This document shows positions 1-14,400 of a stretch of 64,000 nt of DNA, piece after piece. Both the position numbers and the translations under genes were made by a program. The notes under the pieces were generated by a model. It saw only the letters and a list, made by a program, of their open reading frames with translations. It did not search any database and was not told where the DNA came from. The stretch lies in the NCBI GenBank assembly GCA_026874595.1, contig CM049313.1:44732659-44796658 (forward strand), written 5' to 3'. The stretch is from Sipunculus nudus. Taxonomy: Eukaryota; Annelida; Sipuncula; Golfingiida; Sipunculidae. The stretch's first letter is position 1; each line of letters begins with the position of its first letter.

Positions 1-1971
1 TATTTTCCCCTTACTACTCTATACCTTTTATCATTATTATGATTATTATTATCATTGTTACATTCTTTATTTGAGCAGGAGTGGCACACAAAATGCGTTG
101 TGAATGTTCTGTATATAATACGCAAGTTGTACAACTATGACCTGGTTAATCTGTGATTTTAATCCAGATGTTAAAAAAAGAGTCTACATTTTTGTGACAT
201 GGTGAACTTAATGGATGTTAAACACTTTTTTATATGCCTGTCTATGATGTGTGATGGTATTCCCAATGTCCAACCGTCCATTCACCCTTAGTGTCTCCAC
301 TATTCATTGTGATGATGTAACACTCAGATGGACTTGTTTAAATGGACAAAGTTCTCATCTAAAATGGTGAGAAATATTAAAGTTAACTGAAAAAAGTTTT
401 GACTCTCTGAAATTAACACATTTAACAATAATTCTAGTGTACAAATAATTTTATTAACACCCCTGACACCCCTACAGTTTCCTAACAAATGTTAAATATC
501 ATATACGTAACTCTCTGATTTCACAATTATATCTGAGGTGTTGGACCCACAGGTTCTTTTATCAATTGTCAATAATTAACTTGAAGTCAGCATCATATAA
601 TAGTTATTATTAAAGGGGGCTTCCTCTTAAAATGCACCATGGCTGTTTTTATTTACTGAAAATATTCCTTAAAGAAATCAGCATGAAAAAGCCTGCAGAC
701 AGGGGTAAGCCCAATTCAGATTAATAAAAAATGACTAACTACCAATACCTGCATGGATGGATGTATGTTCACCTTCTGTTTTTATCTGCAGGTTTGTAGG
801 TGTTTATGTGTTGAAAAAAGGATGCACAAAATGCCATAGGACATTGTAGCATGTTGTCTGTGGATATTATATCCCATTGTGGCATTTCCCTTGTGTACAT
901 ACTTTGTGTTGCATCAGTTTGGAATAGAAATACCATTCCTGGTATTATTAAATACAGTCTTGGGAGTACACCTTTTCCATGAGGATAAACACTACACATG
1001 CTTGTCCAATCATCTGCTGAGTTTGGGTCAGCTGACTGTAGGAAAAGTGAAATATAAATGGAAACAATCCAGAGGCTATCCCTGAAGGGAACTTCTTCAA
1101 TAAAAAATAGCTGTCATTAAATATAAGGTAGATTACTCCACAGATAACTGGAAATATGACTACTTTTGATCCTATTTTCTGGATGTGTAAACATGTTACC
1201 TGTTTCAGTCATCCATTTGCTGTCCCTAAGTTTATCTGGAAATTAAGGTCTAATAGACTGATTTTATAGTCGGGCATCAAATAACCTGATTTAAAATATG
1301 GTAATGTATTCAGAGTATTGTGATATCTTTTATCTTTGGACATATTAGCTGGGAATTTTTTTTAAGTGTATAGGTTTATAATTATAATGGTTTACATGCT
1401 GTTATACAGATAAATTAATTGTACAAGATATTTTTAAATCATTGTTTGTACTTCTGTATAATGATAAATACCTACAGGTAACAATCACCATTGAGTAATT
1501 CCTTTCATCTTTCATACCTATCCTATTTTCAGCTCTGTTTAAAGACTTTTCTACTTGACCATTGCTCTTTCAGCAAGTGGTTATTCAACTTTTCTTTAAA
1601 CAGAGAAATAAATCTGCTTAATTATTGACTTGCTACAATTTATGTCCTGATAATCTTTGTGCTGGGGAGCTCATGAAGTATTCAGTAACCAATTAGTTTC
1701 TTGGCAGATCACTTACTTCCCTGTGGTAACTTAGTGTTCATCAAGTGCCACCAAGGAAACATCTTGAAGTGGTATGTTTATCAGCTCTTGCTCTATAGCA
1801 CTCTTGAAAAATCAAGGCTTGTAATATGTCCAGCACTTGTGGACTGGACAACCTTGCAAATTCTCCAAACTATAATTCCAAAACATTTCAGGCTCATCTG
1901 TTTTAGCTCAGTTTTGCTTGCATATTTGTGTGCAGTCATTCTTTGTTACCATGGAAACCTGTGATTTACAG
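1..1971. other. intron (upstream part) of the coiled-coil gene, no exon seen
   Basis: AT-rich sequence upstream of the first visible exon. The short open frames here lack splice context and coiled-coil composition. The first exon at 1972 opens in phase 0 with an acceptor, so this stretch is intronic; the upstream exons lie outside the window. Confidence 0.6.
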
Positions 1972-2051
1972 GTTGCCTTGGAGCTTGGTACCCTCCGGCG
2001 ACTGGTTGAAGCAAGGGAGAAGGAAATAGAATTTTTACATGGCACCATCAA
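1972..2051 (+). CDS. coiled-coil gene, visible exon 1
   Basis: Acceptor TTTACAG precedes the exon and donor GTAAGT follows it. It enters in phase 0 and leaves two bases (AA) of a split Asn codon. It encodes a segment around LRRLVEAREKEIEFLHGTI, with heptad-like spacing of leucines. Confidence 0.85.
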
Positions 2052-5000
2052 GTAAGTGAAAATTAATACTCAGCGGCCATTCTTGTGAATCAGACTGTCA
2101 CATGTCCAGCTGTTCTTTTCATTTTACATTTAGCCTGATGTGTTCTCATTTGACATAGACTTTGTGATAAATTGAAAGTTAAAGCCCCTATACATGTCAA
2201 TGTGTTTATGCTTGAAAAATTCTTCAAAACTCATGTTTGTGTATTTGCGAGAACTGTACAGCCAGTTATATGACTGCATAAGATTAAAAATACAGTTATC
2301 AAAACTTCCTGGTAAACTTCTTTATAACACAAGTTGTAATGTTTCAGCCATCAGAGAGAAGAATTATCATCCTCCAAGCGCCAAGTAGAAATTCTAAAGG
2401 AAGAGAACCAAGCCAGCAGAGACAACATCGAACGTCTCAGCACAGAGATCAGGGTCAAGGTTAGCTGATATATATTTATTATACCAGAAATTTGTTTAAA
2501 TATTCAGATTTGATCTAATAGCCTCCCAAGTTCCAGATCACTGACACACTTGTGTTACAGAGTCATCAGCATTGATTTCCTATCAAATTTTGTTATATCT
2601 AATGTTGATTTTGTACTTCATATCAGTTGTGATTTATTTTGAATTATTTTGAATTTTGATGGGCCAAATCAGTATCACACTTGTGACACATAGTCACTGG
2701 AATTTGCCAGAGTCACTTTTATTTGCCAGAACAGATTATACATTTCATAGATGCGACTGTGAATCTGTACAAAATCTTCATGTTAACCTTCTCGTAGGTA
2801 AAGGAGACCTCAGGCACACAAGAAGCCAACCAGGTGCTAAGCACTGAAAGAACGAGGATAGAAATGGAGAAGTTACAGCTGGAACGAGGCCTGGACCGTG
2901 AACGTTCCGAGATGGAACGTAGGGGCATGGAGGTACAGGATTACAAGAAGAAGGTACAGGAATGCTTGAGATGTCCCAACTGTATATATAAATCACTAAG
3001 TAGGCTGTACATATGTTCTCATAAATACTCTGTTAATTGTGGCTGAACATGTGCTCCTTGTGGACCCCCCTTAGTCATGGACCCCTTAATTATGCTTTGC
3101 TGAAAGGTAGATAAGCTTAACCCCACTGTTTGACTCTTCACTATTAATCAACAGAACTGTATGTCATATTGTGTGTTTAAGATATCATTTAGTTAAATTT
3201 GAATCCTAAGTCTCCCACAAAAGATTTCTGCTCATGAGTAGAATGCCTCTGCTAGTTTGATGTATAATATTATGAAACTAAATTATTCTCCCCTGTTAGT
3301 ATATTTTGCATGAGTTCACATAACTCTGTTACTGTTCACATGCTCTCAAAATTTCTCTCTAAATTGGCACTTGGAACTCCCTCATATGGTTCCATTCTCT
3401 GAGGTCAAAGAGATTGCATTGTATTTTTAGATCTTAATATTTCAATTATCTTAAAGCAAACCCTCTCTGTAGCACCTTTTGAAAATTTGGTAAAGATTAA
3501 CCAAAACCTGAGTAAGATATTGCCTGTAATATCAATGTAATGAGTGTCCGAAATTGTCAGAAACCTAAAATAAATGTAAACAGGAAATAATGAATATTAA
3601 TCAAGGAATATATTAAAATGATATGATTTTTTATCCAGCTTGACAAAGCTGAGGAGAAGTATCGCCAGCTGGAACAGGCTCACCATGAGAAGAACACGGC
3701 TCTGGCTAAGGCTGAGACAGAGCTACGTCACATGACCAAGAACGCCAAACAGCTGGAGCATGACCGTGATGACCTGAAGGCACAGCTGGAGAAGTTCAAC
3801 TACGAAGTCCGCTGTCTCAGCAATATCAACAGTTCACTGGAAGAGCGCCTTGTGGCTGAAAAATCTACAGTAGGGATAATTATTAACAACTTATTATCTT
3901 CTGTAGAAGGTGGGCTTTACCCAGTCCTTTCAGAGCAAAACGTCCCCAGTTTGAATCCTTCAGGGGCCTCCCAGTTTAAAATAGTGAAATTAAAACTGAA
4001 CCATAAAGGTTCACTTCTTTGCCTTTACTGTAACGTTTTACTTTAAAATATACCAACCTCAGAACTTGAAAATCCTGGTATAATTGTATGGCCACATTTT
4101 CATTAAAAGTACAAGTCTCTCTCTCTCATAGAAAGCCCTCAGTGAGATCAGCTTGAGTTTTATTCAGTATTATTTAAACGTTAATGCAAGGCTCTCATGG
4201 AAGTATTCATTCTGCATTCTCAGTCTTAACATAAAGACAGCATAAATAAATGGCTGCAGGTCATGTGCTGTTAGAGGAAACGCCAGGAGAGCATGTCCAT
4301 TCCACAGTGGCACAAATCTGATTGATAAATCAATCCTGTTGATTACCACCAAAGTGTAATATATTCTTCCTCATTCTTGTCCTAAAAGTACCAGATTCCT
4401 CTCCCAGATGGCAGCCTCAGTAGCTCTTTACTGTGATCAGTTTCAAATTTTCATACAAAAATCTTTGAGTCCATGTCAACTTTCAAGCAGTGAATACATA
4501 TCTCGACTTTGCACCTTTACCTGGATCAAGCTCTGTGAGTGTTAATAACTTGTTTGTCTCAAAACCTTTCTCACTCAGTAAATTTCAAGGAAATCTGTCA
4601 ATAACAAAATGAGATTTCATGTATGAAGACAGGCAGGGCTTTATATATGGCCTCTGTCCAACCTTTTTTATAGGTCGTCATATGAAGGGAGTATTATCCC
4701 CACCATCCATCTGTCCATCTGTCCATCTGTTAACTTTTAGTGTTACTGCAATAACTTTCCTGGACTTTGATGGATTTTCACGAAAGACACTATTACTGCT
4801 TACCAATGGATTATCTAGCCTGAGTTCCATTATGGGAAACATCCACGCATATTTAATAAGGTCAAAGGTCACTAGCTACTTTGTTGTGTCACTGCGATAA
4901 CTTACGAAGAATATGAAGGATTTTGATAAAACTCATCAGAAATATTAATCAATAATATATCTCACCTAATTTTGATATCCAGCAAAATCCAGGCATGTTT

Positions 5001-8000
5001 AATGAGGTCAGAGGTCATCCAATTTGGCATCTGATTGACTTACCAAAAATCTGATGGATTTTCATGAAACTCATTATACATATCTACCAATAAAGTTTCT
5101 CACCTGAATTACCTTCTCACCAAAATTAATGCTTATTTAATGATGTCAGAGGTCACCAGATTCATGAAGGGCATATTATGCTCTTGTTGTATCTGCCAAA
5201 ACTGTTTTCAGCCCACCGCCGCCGCCGCCGCGGCGTAGGTGTCCGGAGAACTCCTCCGTAACCCCTGGGTGGAATTTTATGAAACCTGGGATTATGTTTG
5301 GGACACATGTGAACTGCTGCATCCTGATTTTGTTTTGACCTCTGACCTTTCCTATGCGCTCTGCATCCGTTTGTGAGTCTGTTTCCACACATAAACCCAC
5401 ATATCTCTGGAACCGTTTGACCAATCAGGAAAATTTTTTTTGCACAAAAAATGGTGGCACCAGCTGCAACCATGTTTGCACAGTGTCCATCTGTTCGTCT
5501 GCCTTGGGTTAAAATCACTCATATCTCTGCAGTGTTTTGACTAATTCACCTGAAATTCGGCATGCGTATACATCCTGGATAACTTTTCTGATTTTATGAC
5601 AGGTGGCGCCACCTACATTCACGTTTACGCTGCAGACATCCAAGCTCATATCTCGGGAACCGTTTGACCGATTGGGCCAAAATTTTGCATGTTTATAGAT
5701 CTTACATAGCTCTTGATCATACGCAAAACTGGTGGCGCCACCTGCAGCCATTTTTTGCACAGCTCCCGTCTGTTTGTCTGCCATGGGATAAAATCACTTA
5801 TATCTCGGCAGTGGTTTGACATATCCGCCTAAAATTTTGCAGGTTAATACATCCCCGACAGCTCTCTTGATTTTATGACAGGTGGGGCCACCTGCATTCT
5901 AGTTTATGCAGCGGACATCCACGCTCATATCTTGGGAACCGTTTGACCGATTGGGCCAAAGTTTTGCATGTGTATAGTTCTCACATAGCTCTTTATCATA
6001 CGCAAACTGGTGGCGCCACCTACAACCATTTTTGCACAGCGTCCATCTGTTTGTCTGCCACGGGCTAAAATCACTCATATACATGTAGTGGTTTGACTTA
6101 TCTGCCTTCAATTTTGCATATGTATACAACTTGGACGGCTTTCTGGATTTTGTGGTAGGTGGCGCAACCTACATACACAATTTGGCTGCAAACATCCATG
6201 CTAATATGCAACACTTCACTCTATTTCCCCTTGCCACTCAATCCATGCCTCACTTCACCCGTTCCACTCTGATTTAGGCGGATACACATAGTCGCTTGTC
6301 GACTACCCGTATTCTAGTTTTATCTTGATGATACCGCCATCACTTACCATAATGAAGACAATAACTTGCTCCAGTGCATTAATCTTATCTTTTCAGCTTT
6401 ATGACACCCGTGGCAGTAAGGACCTCTTAAAGGATGACTTGACCACAGCCATCAGGCAGGTTGAACTGTTCCGGCGGGAATACCAGATTCTCACCACCAA
6501 CCTGGAAACAGAGAGATCAACCACTCGCAGTCTTAAGGTAGAAACCCTGTATTAGTTACTATTATATATACTGAAATAAGCAGTCATGATCAATACATAG
6601 CAAGCTTTCTGTATAGATCCAACTGCTCTGATATAAAAAAAATATTGTATAATCTCATGGCTAACTATGTCACCAGGAGGCTAACTTTGTCACCTGATTT
6701 TTTTTTATTCCTGTTATCATTTTTCACTGAGAAAGTAACGTACTGTGAGGATGCGATATCATCCAGATGACCAGGGGAAATCCTTTAAATGTGGAAATTT
6801 TGGAAAATTATTAATTGTAAAATTCAATGGCAGTCCATTGTTACTGAAATGGTAGAATAAAATACCAACCCTGTAACCATATCACTGCAGGTGACAGGTG
6901 ACCCCGTAACCATGTCACTAGAGGTGACTGGTGACCCTATAACCATGACTCTACAGGTGACCCTAAAACCATGTCACTACAGGTGACAGGTGACCCTATA
7001 ACCATGTCACTGCAGGTGACAGGAGACCCCATAACAATGTCACTACAGGTGACAGGTGACTCTAAAACCATGTCACTTCAGGTGACAGGTGACCCTAAAC
7101 CATGCCACCACAGGTGACAGGTGGCCCTAAAGCCATGTCACTACAGGTGACAGGTGACCGTTTAATAATGTCACTACAGAAGACCTTATAATCATGTCAC
7201 TACAGGTGACAGGTGACCCTAAAACCATGTCACTACAGGTGACAGTTTACTCTATAACCATGTCACTACAGGTGACGGGTGACCCTATAATCATGCCCCT
7301 ACAGGTGACAGGTGATCCTTAACTATGTCACTACGGGTTACCCTTCAACCATGTCACTACAGGTGACAGGTGACCCTATAACCATGTCATTACAGGTGAC
7401 AGGTGACCCTATAATCATGTAACTACAGGTGACCCTATGACCATATCATTACAGGTGACAGTGACCCTATTACCATGTCATTACAGGTGACAGGTGACCC
7501 TATAACCATTTCACTACAGATGACAGGTGACCCTATAACCATTTCACTACAGATGACAGGTGACCATATTACCACTTAACTACAGGTGACAGGTGACCTT
7601 ATAACTATGTCATTACAGGTGACAGGTGACCCTATAATCATGTCACCACAGGTGACCTGAGAACCACTTAACTACAGGTGACAGGTTACCCTATAACCAT
7701 GTCATTACAGGTGACAGGTGACCTTATAACCATGTCACTATAGGTGACAAGTGACCTATAACAATGACATTACAGGTGACAGGTGATCTTATAACCATGT
7801 CACTACAGGTGACAGGTGACCCTATAACCATGTCACCACAGGTGACCTGAGAACCACTTAACTACAGGTTACCCTTTAACCACTTAACTACAGATGACAG
7901 GTGACCCTATTACCACTTAACTACAGATGACAGGTGACCGTATTACCACTTAACTACAGGTGACAGGTGACCCAATAACTATGTCATTTCAGGTGAAAGG

Positions 8001-11000
8001 TGACCCTATTGACCCTATTACCACTTAACTACAGGTGACAGGTGACCCTATAACCATGCCACTTCATTTGCCAAGTGACCTTTCTCTTGCTCACAGGAAC
8101 AGTGCCAGCAGGAGGAGGAGAAGAACTTCCATCTGGAGGACCGGGTGAAGACACTAGAGCTGGAGAATGTCACCCTGAAGACTCAGATCAACGAGACTCG
8201 TAACCTGATTGAACAGTACAAGCATGACAAACAGAACCTGTACCAAGGTAAGTCTGATCTAACAATTTATTACTGATTTTGTGAATTTAATCTTTAGTAA
8301 ACATTCAAACCTCTGGGTTACCTTGTGACATTTCACACAAAACAAGCCTTTGTTCAATGATGCCTGGGTACTGATTGCATAATCTCTCAGTCATGGTCAC
8401 TGGGCCTCTTACGGAAGAATAAAAATGGATACCTAAGTTGCCAAATTCATCTGTTGTGGCTGTGTGCCACCAGTGCCACAAACTTGTGTGAGCAAGAGTG
8501 GGAGTTGGGAAAAATACAGAATTTTTTATAAAGTCTCAGAGCTTTATACAAGGATCACTTTGGTGCAGAAAATTATAAAGTACACAAGTCACCATACAGT
8601 ACCAGTAGGTATGTAGGGTCAGCAAGCACAAAAGGCACCTAGAACCCTGGGGCTCTGAAACATTTACCCAGTGGTCCTGGAACATATTAACTGGAACCAT
8701 TATCCATCTAGAACATGTATTCCCTGAAACATTTACCTTAAGGGATAGCCAAGGTCATAATTTTCAGTATAAAAGTATGTTATTTTGAAGGGTTTTTTTC
8801 CAAAGATAATTGAAAACAACACAGAATTTAAGTTTAACATCACCAATAGATCAAAAACCTGTCCAAATTTAGAATGCTTATTACTTACATGCCTTAACCA
8901 TATACTGTGAGTCAGTGCATGGGGTGTATGATTTACTACAGATATGGAGGGTATGCTTCGGGTGTACGCTTTACTAAAGATCTGAAGGGTGGCTGGTTAC
9001 TCAACTTCACCATTGGCATCACAGCCTTCATTTCCTTAAACCTACGTATGAACCTCAGCTCTTAAGGGACTTACCTGCCGTCCCTAGAGGACTGACCTCC
9101 AGGACTGACCTCCAGGCCCGCTAACTCGCATATTCATGACTGAATTCTATGCCATCCTCCTAAACTGGCTGTGATTCATTATCAGGGCATTAATGGTTGA
9201 GCCAACTTATAGTGTGAGGGTGAGGGGTTATCTATTAAGAGTATATGGAATATCCTTCAATTTTTTTTACAGATATCCAAGAGCTTGGTCAGAAAGTTGC
9301 CAGTAAAGATGAACTGATCGCCAAACTTCAGGAGAAATGTGACGAGACTGTCACGAGTATCCAGAAGGACCTCCAGCAGGAGAAGGAGGAGTACAAGAAG
9401 ACGAGGTCAGAGCTAGAAACAGACCTCAACAAAGCAAGGTGGGTGGTCATAGTGAAACATCCAGTGTGTGCTGCTCTATATCAGATGCAGAGTGGTATCA
9501 CATGTGGTATCACAGTGTCAGTTCATGGTTGGGGATTACATTCACTCATTAACAAATAGGTCTGCCCTGATATTCAGTGTGTTGTTGGATGGTGACCAGT
9601 AACACATCAAGTTTGCCTGTCATACCAGTTAAACTACTTCTGGTGGTTTGGCAGAACTTAGAAAAATGCACTTGTACAGACTACCAATGAAATGACAGCT
9701 CCTGAACTTGGACAATTAATGAAAATGCACTTTTACAAATTTGTATTTGCTCTGCCTGTACATTGGTATCAGACCTGATATTCAATGTCTGGTTAGATTA
9801 TAACCATATACCAATCAAGTTCATGTCTCGTCTTGAATGACCTGCTTACAATGGTATGATAGCTTCTTAACTTCATAAAAAATGATTTTCAGTGTTTGGT
9901 TTGATGAAGACAAATTACAGACCATTTTAATTTTGTTGCCAGTGGAGGCATAAGTGTCATTGAAACATATCCAATTGTTTACTGGTTTAGTTCACATGAC
10001 TCTGGTCATCTGTAATGACTGTTAATTAATGTGTAATACTAGGGGACATTGTGACTCTGCATCTGGTATTGTATTATATTTTGATTAACTTAATTTTTGC
10101 TTACATCTTCAGCCAGTTAACCAACTTGTATTTCAAGTTAGCTATTTATAGCAACTTTGTTTACTAAATTGCTTGTGTATTTCCTGTTATCCTTACAGTT
10201 TTCTACAATTTCATACATTTGAAAGTTTTTTTGTGTTTGTATTTGCTGTGTTCCATGACATATGTGGCATTTTATGTGTTACTTCTAATTATTATATACT
10301 TGTTCACTTTGCCATACTACATTAAAACAAGCTTGTTTTCTGTGTACAGATTTAATACATTACCGCCACTGTTATTTTAGGTCAGATATTAATAAATTGT
10401 TAGGGGTGCAATGGCTATATGAAAAAATTGAAAAAAAGTAAGATTCAGAGTTCAGAGCATCAATGCAGATCATCTGGTAAACTTTTTCTTAATTTACCTA
10501 AAATTCATATATGTGGTGTTGTAATAAATTTCAAAGCATGAAATAAATTATTTTTGTATTGTTAGCAATACAAATGTTGCTAGTCTATACTGGTGAATAA
10601 ATAATTGAAGGTTGAAGATACTGTATCACGTCGAAAAATCCATTTCAAAATGGAAAATTTGTGCAGCCACTTTTCACTTTTAAAATTCTGAATACTTTTT
10701 ATACCTCTTTCGTCCAGTCATTATCTTTAATGTGATTATTCTAAACACTTATTATTAATCCAGTGCTTGGTGAAAGTGATAGGTATACTGTCAGTGATTT
10801 ACAAAACTGAAGCTCATTTTCTAAAGCACAATTTTGCTTTGGGCTCACCAGTGAGTGTTAAAACAAACTTATATATGCAATACTTGGAACTTGTAAACTA
10901 CGGACAACATGTAAACTTGTACATAAATTATGTGTACACTTTCAACAATAAGTTCATGTTCTCTGAATCAAATATAAGATCACTGCACCCCTAATATTTC

Positions 11001-11373
11001 ACAGACTTGTTTTTTTTATAACTGATATTGCTTCCATGAGCTTTTCTGTTAGAAGACTGCATAAATACTAAAACCAGTGGTTTAACCCTGACTCTTCTTC
11101 TTTCTATCTGTTATCTCCTACTGCTTGCTTTCTACAGAAATCAGGTAGATACTCTAAATGAGCAGCTGAGAACCAAGGAAATCCAGCTAGAAGGCTTCAA
11201 AACCATGCAGACTGACCTAGAAACAGAGATCAAGTAAGTCATCCCTGATATAAAGTGCACACTGTTTTTAGTTTTATTAACTTTTGTATAGAACTCCTGT
11301 AAAAGCCAGATGTGTATATATTTACATTTACAGGCTTTATATATATATATAACAGTGTTGTTTTTCTTCAGAG

Positions 11374-11409
<36 letters not shown>

Positions 11410-14400
11410 GCGCCCCATTTGATCATGTGTTTTTTTTTCTATATATTCTGTGCACCTTTTTTAAAAATGTTTGAAGTTTTGGGCTCCAGTTAGACACATA
11501 ACACTCTGTATGAACCCTTCTTGTATGACACATATAAAAAGCTGAAGTATGTGTTTCTTCTTTGTCATGTTTCAATATATAGTACAGTTCATTTGTAACA
11601 TATATTAGAAGATTGAAGAGCTTGCTTCCTTCAGTTTTCTGATCCTAATGACATTTCGTTTTTCACATATAGACAACCGTCTGTAAGTTGGTTCACCTTT
11701 GCAAAAGCTCTATTTAAATAAATTCTTAATAAAACTTTCCCTAGGTGTCCATTAGAGACATGCAAGGATATTATATTGGGGAGGAGGATGTAAAATCTTT
11801 TATTATTACAAATCTAGCCTTAGTGACAAGAGCTCAAAATACCACACCCATTTATTCCCAAATTAGTATTTATATAATATGATTGGTCAAGGATTGGTGT
11901 AAAGCCTCAGTTTTTCAGTAATAGAAATCTGTGGCCTGAAAAAAAAAATTGGTAATGTTTACTGAATATGTCCTTCATGCAAAATTGTGTGAGAATACTC
12001 CTGTACAGATAATTATAATTCTGTTTTCACAGAAATAGTTTTCACAGTTGAAGTGCAGCTTATCACTACATTTTTAAGAAATGCTTGTTTATGTAAAATT
12101 TAATCAGAGTATACACTTTTTTTTTTTTTTTAATTGTTGATCTTGTGAATTTCAGTACACCTTAATTAATGATATTTGAATTTGATTTGAAAATATTTTA
12201 TTATAATTGATTGGTGCATGAAATGCTATAATTCTTACCATGAACACTCATAAAACTTTTATATATATTACCTAGAAAAATAATATGCCAAGAAAAGATA
12301 TAATATAGACATCTGTAAGAGGATACATTTTAATCATACATTGAACACTCTAGAGCATTTTTAGCTCAGCTGACTGAAAGTCATCTGAGCTATAGCGATC
12401 ACTCTTTGTCCGTCGTCCGTCTGTCCGTCTGTCTGTCCGTTAACCAGGCACAAATCGTAACCGCTGGACCTAGAACCTTGTAACTTAGGATTCTGAGAGG
12501 TCCATAAAAAATCTCCTTGGAAACCAGAAATTAGGTCTCTGTTACCCATATCCTTCGAGCTATGTGGCCCCAAAGTACCCCCCAGAAAAGTCAAAAATTT
12601 CATACAAAAACTTCAATATCTCATTAACTACTTGACTGATGGTCATGATTTTTGGCATACATATTGATCATGAGATGTTACATCACTTCCTGCAGACTGG
12701 TGGCGCCACCTGTATTTTTCAATTTTTTACAAATTTTTTTCTCTATTTTTGAGACCTTTAAAAATGTGAACATCTGTTAACAAGGCACAAATCATAAAGA
12801 CTGGACCTAGAACCTTGTAACTTGGGATTCTGAGAGGTCCATGAAAAATCTCCTTGGAAACCAGAAATTAGGCCTCTGTTACCCATATCCTTTGAGCTAT
12901 GGGGCCCCAAAGTACCCCCCAGAGTAGTAAAAAATTTCATACAAAAACTTCAATATATCAATAACTACATCACTGATGGTCTTCATTTTTGGCATACATA
13001 TTGATCATGAGATGTTCGATCAGTTCCTGCAGACTGGTGGCACCACCTGTACTGTTTGATTTTTTACGATTTTTTCCTCTATTTTTGAGACCTTTGAGGA
13101 TGCTGTCATCTGTTTGTGTGGCACAAATCGTAACGACTGGACCTAGAATCTTCATTTTCGACACACTGAGAGACCTATGAAAAGTCTCCATGGAAACCAG
13201 AAATTAGGTCTCTGTTACCCATATCCTTCGAGCTATGGGGCCCAAAATTACCCCCCAGAATAGTCAAAAATTTCATACAAAAACTTCAATATCTCATTAA
13301 CTACATCACTGATGGTCATGATTTTCGACATACATATTGATCATGAGATGTTTCATCAGTTTGTGCAGACTGGTGGCGCCACCTGTATTTTTCAATGTTC
13401 ACGAATTGTTTTCTCCATTTTTGAGACCTTTAAGGATTTAGTTATCAGTCAACAGGGTACAAATCGTAACGACTGGACCTAGAATCTTCGTTCTTGACAC
13501 ACAGGGAGACCCATGATAAGTCTCCATGGAAACCTGAAATTTGGTCTCTGTTACCGAGATCCTTTGAGCTATGGCACTCCAAAGTACAGCTCAGAATAAT
13601 GGAAAATTTGATACAAAAGCTAAAGTATCTGAACAACTAATGCAGAGATAACCATAATTGTTTGCATGGATATTGATCATGGAGTGTTTCATAAGTTTCT
13701 GCAGACTGGTGGCACCACCTGTATTTGTTCGGTTTTTATTACGAAATTTTTCTGTATTTTTGAGACCTTTAAAGATATGAACATCTGTTAACAGGGCACA
13801 AATCATAAAACTGGACCAAGAATCTTCATTCTTGACACACAGGGAGACCCATGAAAAGTCTCCATGGAAACTTGAAATTAGGTCTCTGTTACCCATATTC
13901 TTTAAGCTGTATGGGTCCAAAATACCCCCCCCCCCCAGAATAATGGAAAATTTGATACAAAAACTGCAGTATTTCAATAACTACAACACTGATGGTCATG
14001 ATTTTCGGCATACATATTGATCATGAGCTGTTCCATCAGTTTCTGCAGACTGCGTGTGCCACCTCTATTTTTTTAGCTCAGCTGACTATAAGTCATCTGA
14101 GCTATAGTCATGGTCCATTGTCCGTCGTCCGTCCGTCTGTCTGTCCGTCCGTCCGTCCGTCTGGATGTCCGTCCGTAAGACTGGCACGTTTCGACACCGT
14201 TGGACCTACGAATCTGAATTTCGGCATACAGTTAGATGTCCCCATAATCTCCTACCATGCCAAAAATTGGGTCAATAGGACTTCGTTCCTTTGAGATATT
14301 AAGGAAAAACCCTTAAAAACCCTTAATAAAAAACCTCAATTTTTTATTAGAAATCTATTTTCACACTTCAGGACTGCCTAATATTAGAACCCCTCATCTG

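Noticed and set aside
1701-1964. 87-codon ORF just upstream of the first visible exon
   Set aside because: It ends before the exon acceptor, has Cys/Leu-rich random composition and does not continue the coiled-coil frame.
5162-6129. Several minus-strand ORFs with recurring GGAT and FWPNRSNGS motifs
   Set aside because: They are translations of the family B tandem core; the amino-acid repetition follows from the DNA repeat and frames break between units.
12361-13977. Minus-strand ORFs reading ISGFQGDFSWTSQNPKLQ and similar
   Set aside because: Repeat-derived frames of the 336-bp family A units, with different stops in each unit.
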